Below are positions 52,484 to 61,091 of a stretch of DNA of 64,000 nucleotides, one piece after another. The number at the start of each line of letters is the position of its first letter. Position 1 is the stretch's first letter. The notes beneath the pieces were generated by a model that worked only from the letters and a program-made list of their open reading frames with translations, was not told the DNA's origin and made no database searches. The translations under genes and the position numbers were made by a program. The stretch is taken from contig VBEC01000022.1 of NCBI GenBank assembly GCA_005883615.1, forward strand, positions 1 to 64,000, read 5' to 3'. This stretch comes from Chloroflexota bacterium. Lineage in GTDB: Bacteria > Chloroflexota > Limnocylindria > Limnocylindrales > CSP1-4.

Positions 52484-54667
52484 ATGCCACGGCCGGCCCG
52501 GCCCGAGGACCTCTACTCGCTTCGAATCCCGACGGACCCGCAGCTATCGCCTGATGGCAATGTCGTGGTATTCACGCTTCAGACGGTGGCCCCAGCCAAA
52601 GACGCCTATCGCCACGCACTGTGGTCCGTACCGGCCGACGGCACGGCGCCCGCGCGGCAGCTCACGATCGGGGCAAGGCACGACGGCAGCGCCCGCTTCT
52701 CCCCCGATGGTCAGTGGCTTGCGTTTGTCTCCGACCGCCGCCTCGTCGCTGAGGAGCTGCCCGGCGCCCCGTCGGCCGAGGAGCGCGAGGACGGCAAGCA
52801 GGTGTACCTCCTGTCCCTTCACGGGATGGGCGGGGAGGCGCGCCGGCTCACGGACCTGCCGCGCGGCGTTGACGACCTGGCCTGGTCGCCCGACGGCCGC
52901 CGGCTCGTCGTGGCAACGAGCTCCCTTGGCGCCACGCGCGAGCAAGATGCGAGGCGTCGTGGCAAGCGCACGGACAAGGTGGCCCCCGGCGATCCGCCTC
53001 GCTCCGACTACCGCTATATCGACCGGCTCCAGTACGAGCTCAACGCGACCGGCTTCACGTACGACAGGACGCCACGGTTGTGGCTCGTCGACGTCGAAAC
53101 GGGCGAGGCGCGCCGGCTGAGCAACGGCCGAGCCCCGGAGGAGCGCCCGGCGTGGTCGCCTGATGGGAAGCACATCGCTTTCGCAACCAACCGTCGGCCC
53201 GATCGCGACCTCGGCTTTCGGCAGGACGTCTGGGTGGTCGACGTCGGGAGTGGCCGCGAGACTCGGCTGACTGACGGCAGCGACAACTTTTTCGGCGCCC
53301 CGGCGTGGCTACCCGACGGAAAGTCGGTTGCGCTGCTCGGCCATCGCTATCCGGCGAATGCAGGCAGCCGCAGCGATGTGTGGCTCTTCGCCACGGACGG
53401 GTCCGACGCCCGCGGTGGCGGCCGAAACCTTTCGGGTCGGCACGATCTGATGCCGTGGTCGGCCATGAACAGCGACCTGACGGTGAGCGAGGATCCGCGT
53501 CTGGCCGTCTCTGATGACGGGAGATGGATCACCTTCGCGGCGCCGTACGGCGGCGCCTACGAGCTGTGGCGGATCTCGACGCGCGACGGTGAGGTCGAGC
53601 GCCTCACCGAGGGTCGCCAGTACATCTCCGCGTTCTCGCAGGCCAACCGCCGCGGGGCGGATGCCCGGCTGGCGTACATCCGATCCACGCCGACCGAGCT
53701 GCCGGATATCCACCTCCTCGACGTGGAGGGCGCGCGGGCGTCCGCTGCGGGGGAGTCCGCGGCGGGCGGCATGGTCACGGCGCGGAGGGTGACCGAGCTC
53801 AACAGCGACGCCTTGGCCGGTATCCGCCTCGTCGAGCCCGTCGAGCGCTGGGTCACCGTCGATGGGCGCCAGGTGCAGAGCTGGTTCATCCCGCCGTCCC
53901 ATGCCGCCGGTCGCCGTTCGGAGAGTCCGGCTCCGCTCGTGACCGAGATCCACGGCGGTCCGCACTCCCTGTACGGCTGGTCGCCCTTCTGGGAATTCCA
54001 GGTCCTTGCCGGCGAAGGCATCGGCGTTCACTACGCCAACCCGCGCGGCTCCGAGGGTTACGGGCAGGACTTCAACGCAGCCAACTTCCGCGATTGGGGC
54101 AGCGGACCGATGCGCGACGTCCTCGCCGGAATTGACGCGCTGGTCGCCGATGGCCTCGCCGACACCGAGCGGCTGGGCGTCACGGGCGGCTCCTATGGCG
54201 GCTACCTGACCTCCTGGATCATCGGGCAGACCGATCGTTTCAAGGCGGCGATCAGCTGCCGCTCGGTGAACGACCTGACCTCGCAGATGATGACCGGCGA
54301 CATTGCCGGGCCCCATTTCGGGCGCCTCGAGTTGGGCGCCGCGCCATGGGAAGACCCCGACCTCTACCGGGCCCTCTCACCGATCACATATGCGGAGCGA
54401 ATTCGGACCCCGCTCCTCATCCAGCACGGAGAGAAGGACCTGCGCACGCCGATCGGACAAGGTGAGGAACTGTTCACCGTCCTGCGCTCGCTGCGCCGAC
54501 CGGTCCGCCTGATGCGGGTGCCCGACGAGAGCCACGAGCTGACGCGCTCGGGAACACCGTTTCGGAGGGTCGAGAACGCCGTCCAGGTTCGCGACTGGTT
54601 CCGCCACTTCCTCGTGGCCGGCCGACGCGGGCTGCCGCCGTTGCCGAAGGAGCGCGGCGGAAAGTAA
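52484..54667 (+). CDS. S9-family serine peptidase (acylaminoacyl-peptidase type)
   Basis: A 727-residue oligopeptidase: an N-terminal seven-bladed beta-propeller (TolB/WD40-like blades such as ARFSPDGQWLAFVSDR, LAWSPDGRRLVVATS, PAWSPDGKHIAFATNRR) and a C-terminal alpha/beta-hydrolase domain. The catalytic Ser at about 569 is in VTGGSYGGYLTSW, Asp at about 650 in HGEKDLRTPIG and His at about 684 in PDESHELTRSG. The start is ATG 52484, preceded by GGGAG 5 bp upstream; ATG 52469 is close by. There is no signal peptide, so it acts in the cytoplasm on short peptides. Confidence 0.9.
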   Translation: MPRPARPEDLYSLRIPTDPQLSPDGNVVVFTLQTVAPAKDAYRHALWSVPADGTAPARQLTIGARHDGSARFSPDGQWLAFVSDRRLVAEELPGAPSAEEREDGKQVYLLSLHGMGGEARRLTDLPRGVDDLAWSPDGRRLVVATSSLGATREQDARRRGKRTDKVAPGDPPRSDYRYIDRLQYELNATGFTYDRTPRLWLVDVETGEARRLSNGRAPEERPAWSPDGKHIAFATNRRPDRDLGFRQDVWVVDVGSGRETRLTDGSDNFFGAPAWLPDGKSVALLGHRYPANAGSRSDVWLFATDGSDARGGGRNLSGRHDLMPWSAMNSDLTVSEDPRLAVSDDGRWITFAAPYGGAYELWRISTRDGEVERLTEGRQYISAFSQANRRGADARLAYIRSTPTELPDIHLLDVEGARASAAGESAAGGMVTARRVTELNSDALAGIRLVEPVERWVTVDGRQVQSWFIPPSHAAGRRSESPAPLVTEIHGGPHSLYGWSPFWEFQVLAGEGIGVHYANPRGSEGYGQDFNAANFRDWGSGPMRDVLAGIDALVADGLADTERLGVTGGSYGGYLTSWIIGQTDRFKAAISCRSVNDLTSQMMTGDIAGPHFGRLELGAAPWEDPDLYRALSPITYAERIRTPLLIQHGEKDLRTPIGQGEELFTVLRSLRRPVRLMRVPDESHELTRSGTPFRRVENAVQVRDWFRHFLVAGRRGLPPLPKERGGK

Positions 54668-55053
54668 CGTTGTGGCGGGGCCCCCCGGCGGGGCCTTGGA
54701 TCTCCCGCCCCCTTCGATCCTGCGCCTTCCTGCGCCTTCGATCCTGCCCGCCGATCGGTTTCCTGCCAGATGTTCGCCCTGGGAGCCTTAAGTCGAGTCA
54801 CCGCTACGGCTACGGCGCCGGTCCACACCGGCTGGAATTCTTCCCTTGCCGCGTTCGAGCCGGCACAAACTGGCTCCGTCGAGGCTGATTTCGGCGGGCA
54901 AGAGCCTCCAGTTCTGGCCATAAGGTCCACAGGGGCGCCATCTCGCAGGAAATTCAGGGCACCCGGGGGGACGGGCGGAGAGCGCTAGCAGGTGCGGCGC
55001 AACAGCCGCGACCAAGCAGCCATCCAACGGCCCGGGTGTATTCTCCCCGTCCC
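54668..55053. other. non-coding gap between S9 peptidase and deoC
   Basis: A 386-bp gap with no credible gene. It opens with a GC-rich hairpin (GGCCCC at 54679-54684 with GGGGCC at 54690-54695), which may terminate the peptidase mRNA, then short CTTCGATCCTGCGCC-type repeats at about 54713-54760. The deoC promoter lies at its right end. Confidence 0.4.
55039..55044 (+). promoter_or_regulatory. -10 box TATTCT for leaderless deoC mRNA
   Basis: TATTCT lies 9 bp before the deoC ATG, too close to allow a ribosome-binding site, and none is seen. An in-frame GTG overlaps the box and is unlikely to be the true start. Confidence 0.45.
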
Positions 55054-56049
55054 ATGGCGACCATCGCCCCGCGACGCGATTCTGCGGCCACCGAGCGCGC
55101 CCGCGAGCTCCTGCGAACCTGGGACAGCCGTCTGACGCTCGGGGGCAGCGCGCTCGGCAGCCTGCTCGGGCGCGTGACGCCCGTGGACCAGGTGGGCGTC
55201 GAGGAACGCATTGACTCGCTGAACAAGCGGTCCATCAAGCGCGAATCCAAGCTGTGGGCACTCGATCTGGCCATTCGGATGATGGATCTCACCACTCTCG
55301 AAGGAAAAGACACGCCGGGCAAGGTCCGGGCGATGTGCGCGAAGGCCATTCATCCCCAGCCCGGCGACAGCACGATTCCGTCGGTCGCGGCGGTGTGCGT
55401 CTACCCGGCCCTCGTCACCGATGCCAGGGATGCGCTCAAGGGCTCAGGCGTCAAGGTTGCATCGGTCGCGACGGGCTTTCCTTCGGGCCAGACGTTCCGC
55501 GACCTGAAGGTGGCGGAAGCCAGGGAAGCGGTTGCTGCAGGCGCCGACGAGGTCGATATGGTGATCGACCGGGGCGCCTTCTTGCGCGGCGACTACCTGA
55601 CGGTTTTCGAGGAGATCATCGAGGTCAAGGATGCGAGTGATCCCGCCCACCTGAAGGTGATCCTCGAGACCGGCGAGCTCGAGACGTACGACAACGTTCG
55701 GCGCGCCGCCGTGTTGGCGATGGCTGCCGGCGCCGATTTCGTGAAGACTTCCACCGGCAAGGTGACCCCGGCCGCGACGCTTCCCGTGACGCTCGTGATG
55801 CTCGAGGCCATACGCGACTTCGAGCGGCAGACGGGCCGCTCGGTAGGCATGAAGGCGGCCGGCGGAATCCGCACCGCCAAGGAAGCCATCCAATACCTGG
55901 TCGTCCTCTACGAGACGCTGGGGCCGCGCTGGATGACGGCCGATCGCTTCCGCTTCGGTGCCTCTTCGCTGCTGAATGACGTGCTCATGCAGATCGAGAA
56001 GGAACGCACCGGCCGCTACCAGGGACCCGATCACTTCACGCTCGACTGA
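55054..56049 (+). CDS. deoC: deoxyribose-phosphate aldolase
   Basis: A 331-residue class I aldolase that cleaves 2-deoxyribose-5-phosphate to glyceraldehyde-3-phosphate and acetaldehyde. Conserved segments include MDLTTLEGKDTPGKVRAMCA, VCVYPALV, VASVATGFPSGQT, DEVDMVIDRGAFLRGDY, the Schiff-base Lys at about residue 231 in DFVKTSTGK and MKAAGGIRTAKEA. It belongs to the longer form with an N-terminal extension of about 70 residues. It fits nucleoside salvage; since the inositol locus lacks its usual aldolase, a second role there is conceivable but unsupported. Followed after 7 bp by a GNAT gene. Confidence 0.93.
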   Translation: MATIAPRRDSAATERARELLRTWDSRLTLGGSALGSLLGRVTPVDQVGVEERIDSLNKRSIKRESKLWALDLAIRMMDLTTLEGKDTPGKVRAMCAKAIHPQPGDSTIPSVAAVCVYPALVTDARDALKGSGVKVASVATGFPSGQTFRDLKVAEAREAVAAGADEVDMVIDRGAFLRGDYLTVFEEIIEVKDASDPAHLKVILETGELETYDNVRRAAVLAMAAGADFVKTSTGKVTPAATLPVTLVMLEAIRDFERQTGRSVGMKAAGGIRTAKEAIQYLVVLYETLGPRWMTADRFRFGASSLLNDVLMQIEKERTGRYQGPDHFTLD

Positions 56050-56056
56050 GTCCCCG

Positions 56057-57082
56057 ATGCCCGATCTCGCGGCGACTGCCGAGCCATACCAGCCGGCGGT
56101 CGACCTCCCGCCCATCCCTGGGCTGCTGTTCCGCCACCTGCGAGCCCCGGCCGACTATCGGGCCATGAATTCCGTGGCGAACGCATCCAGAGCTCACGAG
56201 GGGATGGCGTATTTCACGACCGAGGCGGACCTGGCGAATACCTACGACCACCTATCCAACTGCGATCCCTCGCGGGACGTCGTCCTCGCGGAGATCGCAG
56301 ACCGCCTCGTCGGCTACGGACGGACGTCGTGGTCTCGCGAACATGGCGGGGATCTCGTTTTCGAAGCGATCTGCTACGTCGATCCTGAGTGCCTCCGCCA
56401 AGGCATCGGTCGGGCTCTCCTCATGACGCTGGAACGTCGCGCAAGCGAGATCGGAAACACGATGCCGATCGAGGGCGCCCGCTTCCTTCAGGCTGAGTCC
56501 AGCGACAGTTCGGCCGGACGAGTCGCCCTGCTCCTGGCGTCCGGCTATTCGCCGATCCGTCACGGCTTCCTGATGGTGCGACCGACCCTTGAGGACCAGG
56601 ACGACGCGCCCCTTCCCGCCGGGCTGCAGATTCGCGAGGTGCGACCGGAGCACATGCGCGTCATCTGGGAGGCCGACCAGGAGGCATTCCGTGATCACTG
56701 GGGGAGCGGCCAAGGGACGGAGGAGGACTATCTCGAGTTCCTGAACGATCCCACCCAGGGCGACACCAGCCTCTGGCGGATCGCCTGGGATGGCCAGGAA
56801 GTTGCGGGCCAGGTCCGCAGCTTCATCAACGAGGAAGAGAACCGGCGCTTCGGTCGCACGAGGGGATGGGTAGAGAACATCAGCGTCGGACGGCGCTGGC
56901 GGCATCGCGGTCTGGCGCGCGCATTGATGGCCGCGAGCTTCCCGCTGCTCAGGGCGCGTGGCATGACCGAGGGCGCGCTGAGCGTCGACGCCCAGAACCC
57001 GACCGGCGCGCTCGCCGTGTACGAGAGCGTGGGTTTCCTGCCTGTGTCGAGCGAGGCGGTCTACCGCAAGCCCTTGCCCTGA
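56057..57082 (+). CDS. tandem GNAT-domain acetyltransferase
   Basis: A 341-residue protein with two GCN5-type acetyltransferase domains. The first (about 20-165) has YVDPECLRQGIGRALLMTLE, the second (about 185-335) has NISVGRRWRHRGLARALMAA and SVDAQNPTGALAVYESVGFL. Both have the Q/R-x-x-G-x-G/A acetyl-CoA loop. Two-domain proteins of this layout include mycothiol synthase and many uncharacterised enzymes. It starts at ATG 56057, 7 bp after deoC, and may share its transcript. The substrate is unknown. Confidence 0.82.
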   Translation: MPDLAATAEPYQPAVDLPPIPGLLFRHLRAPADYRAMNSVANASRAHEGMAYFTTEADLANTYDHLSNCDPSRDVVLAEIADRLVGYGRTSWSREHGGDLVFEAICYVDPECLRQGIGRALLMTLERRASEIGNTMPIEGARFLQAESSDSSAGRVALLLASGYSPIRHGFLMVRPTLEDQDDAPLPAGLQIREVRPEHMRVIWEADQEAFRDHWGSGQGTEEDYLEFLNDPTQGDTSLWRIAWDGQEVAGQVRSFINEEENRRFGRTRGWVENISVGRRWRHRGLARALMAASFPLLRARGMTEGALSVDAQNPTGALAVYESVGFLPVSSEAVYRKPLP

Positions 57083-57101
57083 TGCCGGGCTCGATGGACC
57101 G

Positions 57102-58379
57102 CTAGGCGCCGACCTCTCCGAACACGAGCGCCGCGTTGAGCCCGCCGAACCCGAACGAGGTCGACAGCACGTGCCGGTAGCGGCCGGGCCGACCACCTTC
57201 GTCACGGATCAGGCACGGCAGCAACGCCTCAACGTCCGGGTCCGGGTTCGTGAGGTTCACCGACCGTGGCGCCCAGCCATCGCGGATGGTCAGCGCGCTG
57301 ATGGCGGCTTCGATCGCCCCCGAGGCCCCCAATGGGTGGCCGTATAAGGCTTTGGTTCCGCTCACCGGGACCTTACCGAGCCCCTCGCCGAGGGCCAGCG
57401 CCAGGGCCCGAGCCTCGGCGACATCGCCGATCGGCGTCGAGCTGGCATGCGCATTGACGTAGTCGATCTCTCCAGGTCGAACACCCGCGTCTCCCATCGC
57501 GATCGAGGCGGCCCGAGCGGCCTCGATCCCGTCCGGCCTTGGCTGGACCATGTGATAGGCGTCCGACGTCGCGCCGTAGCCCATCAGCCGAGCGTACGGC
57601 TGGGCACCCCGTGACCGGGCGATGTCCGAGGCCTCGAGCAGGAGCAGCGCGGCACCCTCGCCCATGACGAAGCCGTCTCGACCGGAGTCGAAGGGTCGGC
57701 AGGCCGCCTCCGGATTCGCGTTGCTGCCGGGCGACAGCGCGCGGATGATGTCGAAAGCGCCGAACGCAAGAGGGCTGAGGGGGCACTCCACGCCGCCGGC
57801 GATGGCCGCATCGATCTCGCCGGCACGGATCGCACCGAGGGCCTCGCCCAGCGCGACGGAGCCTGAGGCGCATGAGTTCGCGGTGGACAGGATCGGACCG
57901 CGAACACCGAGTGCGATGCCGATATTGGCGGGGGCCGCGCCGCCGAAGACCGCGAGTGCGAGGGTGGGGGAGACCGCGCGGATTCCGCGCTCGAGGTAGC
58001 GCTCGTGCTGGGTCTCGGCGAAGGCGATTCCGCCGAGCGCGCTTCCAAGGTAGATACCGGTCCGCGTTGGGTCTGCCCCTGCGCCGGCTCGCCCGGGCTG
58101 CCAACCCGCGTCGGCCAACGCCAGGCCGCCAGCGGCGAGGCCGAACTGGCTGAACCGATCCAGCTGCCGCGCTGTTCGGGCGTCCATGTGGTCGAGTGGC
58201 TCGAACGCGTCGACCTGCGCTGCCACCTGCGACCGAAATGTGCCCGGGTCGAAGCGGTCGATCCGTTTGACCGGAGAGCGACCCTCTCGCATACCCGCCC
58301 AGAAAGCGTCGCGCCCGATCCCGCAAGCGGCGACCAGCCCGATGCCGGTGATCCAGACGTCGCGGAGATCGTCGGTCAT
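57102..58379 (-). CDS. beta-ketoacyl-ACP synthase II-type ketosynthase
   Basis: A 425-residue thiolase-fold ketosynthase of the FabF class. The Cys-His-His triad is complete: Cys at about 169 in TANSCASGSVALGEALGAIR, His at about 309 in DYVNAHASSTPIGD and His at about 345 in ALYGHPLGASGAIEAA; the C-terminal GFGGLNAALVF glycines are present. ANSCASG replaces the usual TACASG. It is the last gene of a four-gene overlapping operon without ACP, acyltransferase or other fab genes, so it more likely serves a dedicated polyketide or lipid pathway than bulk fatty-acid synthesis. Confidence 0.87.
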   Translation of the reverse strand: MTDDLRDVWITGIGLVAACGIGRDAFWAGMREGRSPVKRIDRFDPGTFRSQVAAQVDAFEPLDHMDARTARQLDRFSQFGLAAGGLALADAGWQPGRAGAGADPTRTGIYLGSALGGIAFAETQHERYLERGIRAVSPTLALAVFGGAAPANIGIALGVRGPILSTANSCASGSVALGEALGAIRAGEIDAAIAGGVECPLSPLAFGAFDIIRALSPGSNANPEAACRPFDSGRDGFVMGEGAALLLLEASDIARSRGAQPYARLMGYGATSDAYHMVQPRPDGIEAARAASIAMGDAGVRPGEIDYVNAHASSTPIGDVAEARALALALGEGLGKVPVSGTKALYGHPLGASGAIEAAISALTIRDGWAPRSVNLTNPDPDVEALLPCLIRDEGGRPGRYRHVLSTSFGFGGLNAALVFGEVGA

Positions 58380-58960
58380 ATCCCTGGATTCGTCGGCGGT
58401 GGGCTGGCGGACTCGCCTCCAGGCTTCCCGGCGGACTCGGCGCCCCTGTCGATGACCGGTTCCATCGCCAGGGCTTCGGCGATTGACTTGAACGTCGCCA
58501 GCGTGCGACCGGCGATGGGGCGGACAAACAGCCGAATCACCAGACGAGCGTACGCCCCAGCCCTGCGTTCGAAAACGTGCTCGATCGAGACGCTGCAACC
58601 GCCCGCGGCCGGCTCGATCCGCCAGGTGACGCTCATGCCGTCCGTCGCGCCCCCGTGGTGGACGAATCGGAGCAGGCGTGCACCGGGGTCGTTCGACGTG
58701 CGCGCACGCCAGGCGACGGGAATGCCGACTCCCAGAGGACGGAAGAGGGGACGAAGGGCCACGAACTCCACCGTCTTGCTGCCGTCGGTGTGTCGTTCGA
58801 GGACGTGCGCCCGCAGGTAATGCGGCAGGACGTGAGGCCAACGCTCGACGTCGGATGCGAGGCGAAAGACGAGCTCCGGCGGAGCCGCAATCGCGACCGT
58901 CTGTGTCGACCGCGTCGACCGCGTCGACCGCGTCGACCTCGTCGACCGTGCCTCCTTCAC
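58376..58960 (-). CDS. SRPBCC-family protein (polyketide cyclase-like)
   Basis: A 194-residue helix-grip protein: TVAIAAPPELVFRLASDVER, WPHVLPHYLRAHVLER, strands with RTSNDPGARLLRFVHHGG, and the C-terminal helix IAGRTLATFKSIAEALAMEP. Family members include aromatic polyketide cyclases and lipid-binding proteins. It starts at GTG 58960 overlapping the FAD gene, and ends overlapping the ketosynthase gene (ATGA). The N-terminus carries five Ser-Thr-Arg repeats from a 9-bp DNA repeat. A cyclase role fits the neighbouring ketosynthase but is inferred. Confidence 0.8.
   Translation of the reverse strand: MKEARSTRSTRSTRSTRSTQTVAIAAPPELVFRLASDVERWPHVLPHYLRAHVLERHTDGSKTVEFVALRPLFRPLGVGIPVAWRARTSNDPGARLLRFVHHGGATDGMSVTWRIEPAAGGCSVSIEHVFERRAGAYARLVIRLFVRPIAGRTLATFKSIAEALAMEPVIDRGAESAGKPGGESASPPPTNPGI
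58905..58946 (-). repeat. 9-bp GTCGAC repeat inside a coding region
   Basis: GTCGAC occurs five times at 9-bp spacing (58905, 58914, 58923, 58932, 58941). On the minus strand it encodes the STR repeats at the N-terminus of the SRPBCC protein. The 9-bp period keeps the frame, so copy number can vary without disrupting the gene. Confidence 0.85.
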
Positions 58961-60177
58961 GGCACCAGCAGCGCAGCGAGGAATCGCGGATCGAGTGCCC
59001 CTCGGGCGGGCACGAGGTCGCTCATCACAAGGCTCATCGTCTGTCGCTCCGCGGGCCTCGATGCCAGGCGCCGTGCGGCGTACTCGAACAGCGCACGCCG
59101 GCCGAGGAACATCTGGACGAGCCAGCTCACCACATCCTTGCCGGAAAAGCGGTTGGACATCGCTCGCTCGTAGGCGGGCAGGGCACCCGACCGGCCGGCC
59201 AGGTGCCCGCCGATGGCCGCGGCCGCCAGCCGAGCCGAGACGAGTGCGCGATGGATACCTTCCCCGGTGAAGGGATCGAGGAAGCCTGCCGCGTCGCCGA
59301 CGAGCAACCAGCCGTCACCGGCCCGCCGGCTGACCCGGTGCCCGAGAGGCCAGGCGCCTGCCACTGGTTCAACCCGGCTGCCCGTCCGCCACGGTTCGAA
59401 CCCGCCATCGGGGAGAGGGGGCAAGGCTGCAACGACGCTTTCGGTCACCGCGGCTGCTCCGTCCGACTCGAGCTGGCGGAGCCGGACCCGATCCTCGAGA
59501 ACGATCCCGACGTTGACGAGACCACCCGGCACCGGCGCAATGCCGCAATAACCGCCGGGAATCACGACCATCCGCGCGTCATGAGCCGAGTCGTCGTCCC
59601 CCTTCAGGTGGTACGTGAGCCCGATCCTCGGCGGCAGTCGAGCGCGCCTTGCCACGCCCGCCGCTCGCGCGACCACGGAGCGGATGCCGTCCGCGCCGAC
59701 GACCACCCGGGCCTGGATCCTTCGTCCGCCTTCGATCCCGAGCGTAGTCGGTTCGCGAGTGCCTGCGGACCGCGGCAGGTCGAGCGAAACGACCGTCGTG
59801 CCACGCCGCACGTCGGCACCTGCTTCCTGCGCCAGGCGCAGGAGCGCGTCGTCGAGCCCGCTCCGATCGAACCCGATTGCTCCGGCGGCTTGCTCGGATT
59901 CGCTGCCATATGTCAACCGGAAGGTAGTTCCCCCCGGCGTCTCGACCCGCATCGCTGGAATCGACCGGCCGACTTGCCGGATGGTTCCGGCATCGAGCCC
60001 CAGGCGGGCGAGCTCGACCACGGAAGCCGGCGAACTGAACACGCCACACGCGCGCCAGCGCCAAACGGGTTGCCGCTCGATCACCACGACGTCGCGGCCG
60101 GCACGAGCGAGGGCCGTTGCGACGGCGGCACCGGCCAGGCCGCCGCCAACCACGGCGACTTCGACCCGCTCGGTCAT
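58957..60177 (-). CDS. FAD-dependent oxidoreductase (geranylgeranyl-reductase/halogenase-like)
   Basis: A 406-residue flavoprotein. It has the dinucleotide-binding motif VAVVGGGLAGAAVATALARA, the GVFSSPAS substrate-side segment, the motif VVVGADGIRSVVARAAGV and the second FAD motif WLLVGDAAGFLDPFTGEGIH. This is the pattern of geranylgeranyl reductases, flavin halogenases and aromatic hydroxylases; no typical halogenase WxWxIP motif is seen. The ATG 60177 has GGGAG about 7 bp upstream and overlaps the methyltransferase stop. In the operon it probably oxidises or reduces the polyketide or lipid product. Confidence 0.82.
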   Translation of the reverse strand: MTERVEVAVVGGGLAGAAVATALARAGRDVVVIERQPVWRWRACGVFSSPASVVELARLGLDAGTIRQVGRSIPAMRVETPGGTTFRLTYGSESEQAAGAIGFDRSGLDDALLRLAQEAGADVRRGTTVVSLDLPRSAGTREPTTLGIEGGRRIQARVVVGADGIRSVVARAAGVARRARLPPRIGLTYHLKGDDDSAHDARMVVIPGGYCGIAPVPGGLVNVGIVLEDRVRLRQLESDGAAAVTESVVAALPPLPDGGFEPWRTGSRVEPVAGAWPLGHRVSRRAGDGWLLVGDAAGFLDPFTGEGIHRALVSARLAAAAIGGHLAGRSGALPAYERAMSNRFSGKDVVSWLVQMFLGRRALFEYAARRLASRPAERQTMSLVMSDLVPARGALDPRFLAALLVP

Positions 60178-60911
60178 GCCTGACTCCCGGACGGTTGAAT
60201 CGGTCGGAGGGCGAGTGCCCATCGATGGCCGAACGGGCCCCGATATCGGGCACTGACCGCGAGGCCGGCGCGAAGAGCGAGGCGCTCCAGCTCAGGCAGC
60301 ATGTACGCGCGACGGACGGATAGCGGGGCGTCGTTGCGGGTGAACGGGTTACGCGTGAAGACGTGGACCAGCAGCCACGCTCCCAGGAGGGAGCGCCTGG
60401 ATCGAACCAGGTCGTTCACGATGACGCCGACCCTGGCGACCCGGCGCAGCTCGCCGAGGAGAGCCTCCGCAGCCTCTGGCTCGAGATGGTGCAACAGCAG
60501 CGAGGCGTGCGCGACGTCGAACGAACCGTCCGCGAAGGGAAGGCGCAGGCCGTCCCCGACCGTCACTTCGAGGCCTGCCTGCCTGTCGAGGCGAGGGTCC
60601 AGCTTTCGGGCCGCGGCGATCACCTCGGTGCGGCTGTCGGTCGCCGTCACCCGGATCGGCCAACCCTGGCGCGCCCCGTGGTCCAGCATCGCCAGCGGGA
60701 TGTCCGCTGCCCCTGTCCCCACGTCGAGGACCTCGAGGATGGCGAGCGGTCCCCGGGTCCGGGCACGCAGATGTTCCAGCGCGCGCAGGCTCAGGCTGGT
60801 GCCACCGGCCAGTCGATTGAAGCGGCGCAGATCGCGCAGATTTCCGGCGAGCGAGGCCGCATCGTCGAGCGGGCCGTCGAGGCGTTCGGCGGCGTTGGCG
60901 AGGCGCTCCAT
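60174..60911 (-). CDS. SAM-dependent methyltransferase
   Basis: A 245-residue class I methyltransferase. Motif I is VLDVGTGAADIPLAM, the acidic residue of motif II is in RVTATDSRTEV, and later motifs include VGDGLRLPFADGSFDVAHAS and LHHLEPEAAEALL. It is the first gene of the overlapping operon MT - FAD oxidoreductase - SRPBCC - ketosynthase. Such an order recurs in small polyketide or quinone-like clusters where O- or C-methylation follows ring formation. The substrate is unknown. It is divergent from the Hint lipoprotein gene. Confidence 0.85.
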   Translation of the reverse strand: MERLANAAERLDGPLDDAASLAGNLRDLRRFNRLAGGTSLSLRALEHLRARTRGPLAILEVLDVGTGAADIPLAMLDHGARQGWPIRVTATDSRTEVIAAARKLDPRLDRQAGLEVTVGDGLRLPFADGSFDVAHASLLLHHLEPEAAEALLGELRRVARVGVIVNDLVRSRRSLLGAWLLVHVFTRNPFTRNDAPLSVRRAYMLPELERLALRAGLAVSARYRGPFGHRWALALRPIQPSGSQA

Positions 60912-61091
60912 GGCAGCCCGGTTCCTCGCACGGCGTGCTGGACGAGCAAAAGGCTACACGACGGTGGCTCTCTGGCCTCTGGAAGTACGGTGCTGCCGAG
61001 CCCCGGGAACGCGTCCGATGGCCGTGCCTGCGGAACCGCGACTGCCGGCCTGGCGTCGGTCGGGGAATCACATCTAGGATGGGCCGGCATC

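Noticed and set aside
58957..60177. Flavin-dependent halogenase identity
   Set aside because: The WxWxIP motif of halogenases was not found; the protein is closer to geranylgeranyl-reductase-type flavoproteins.
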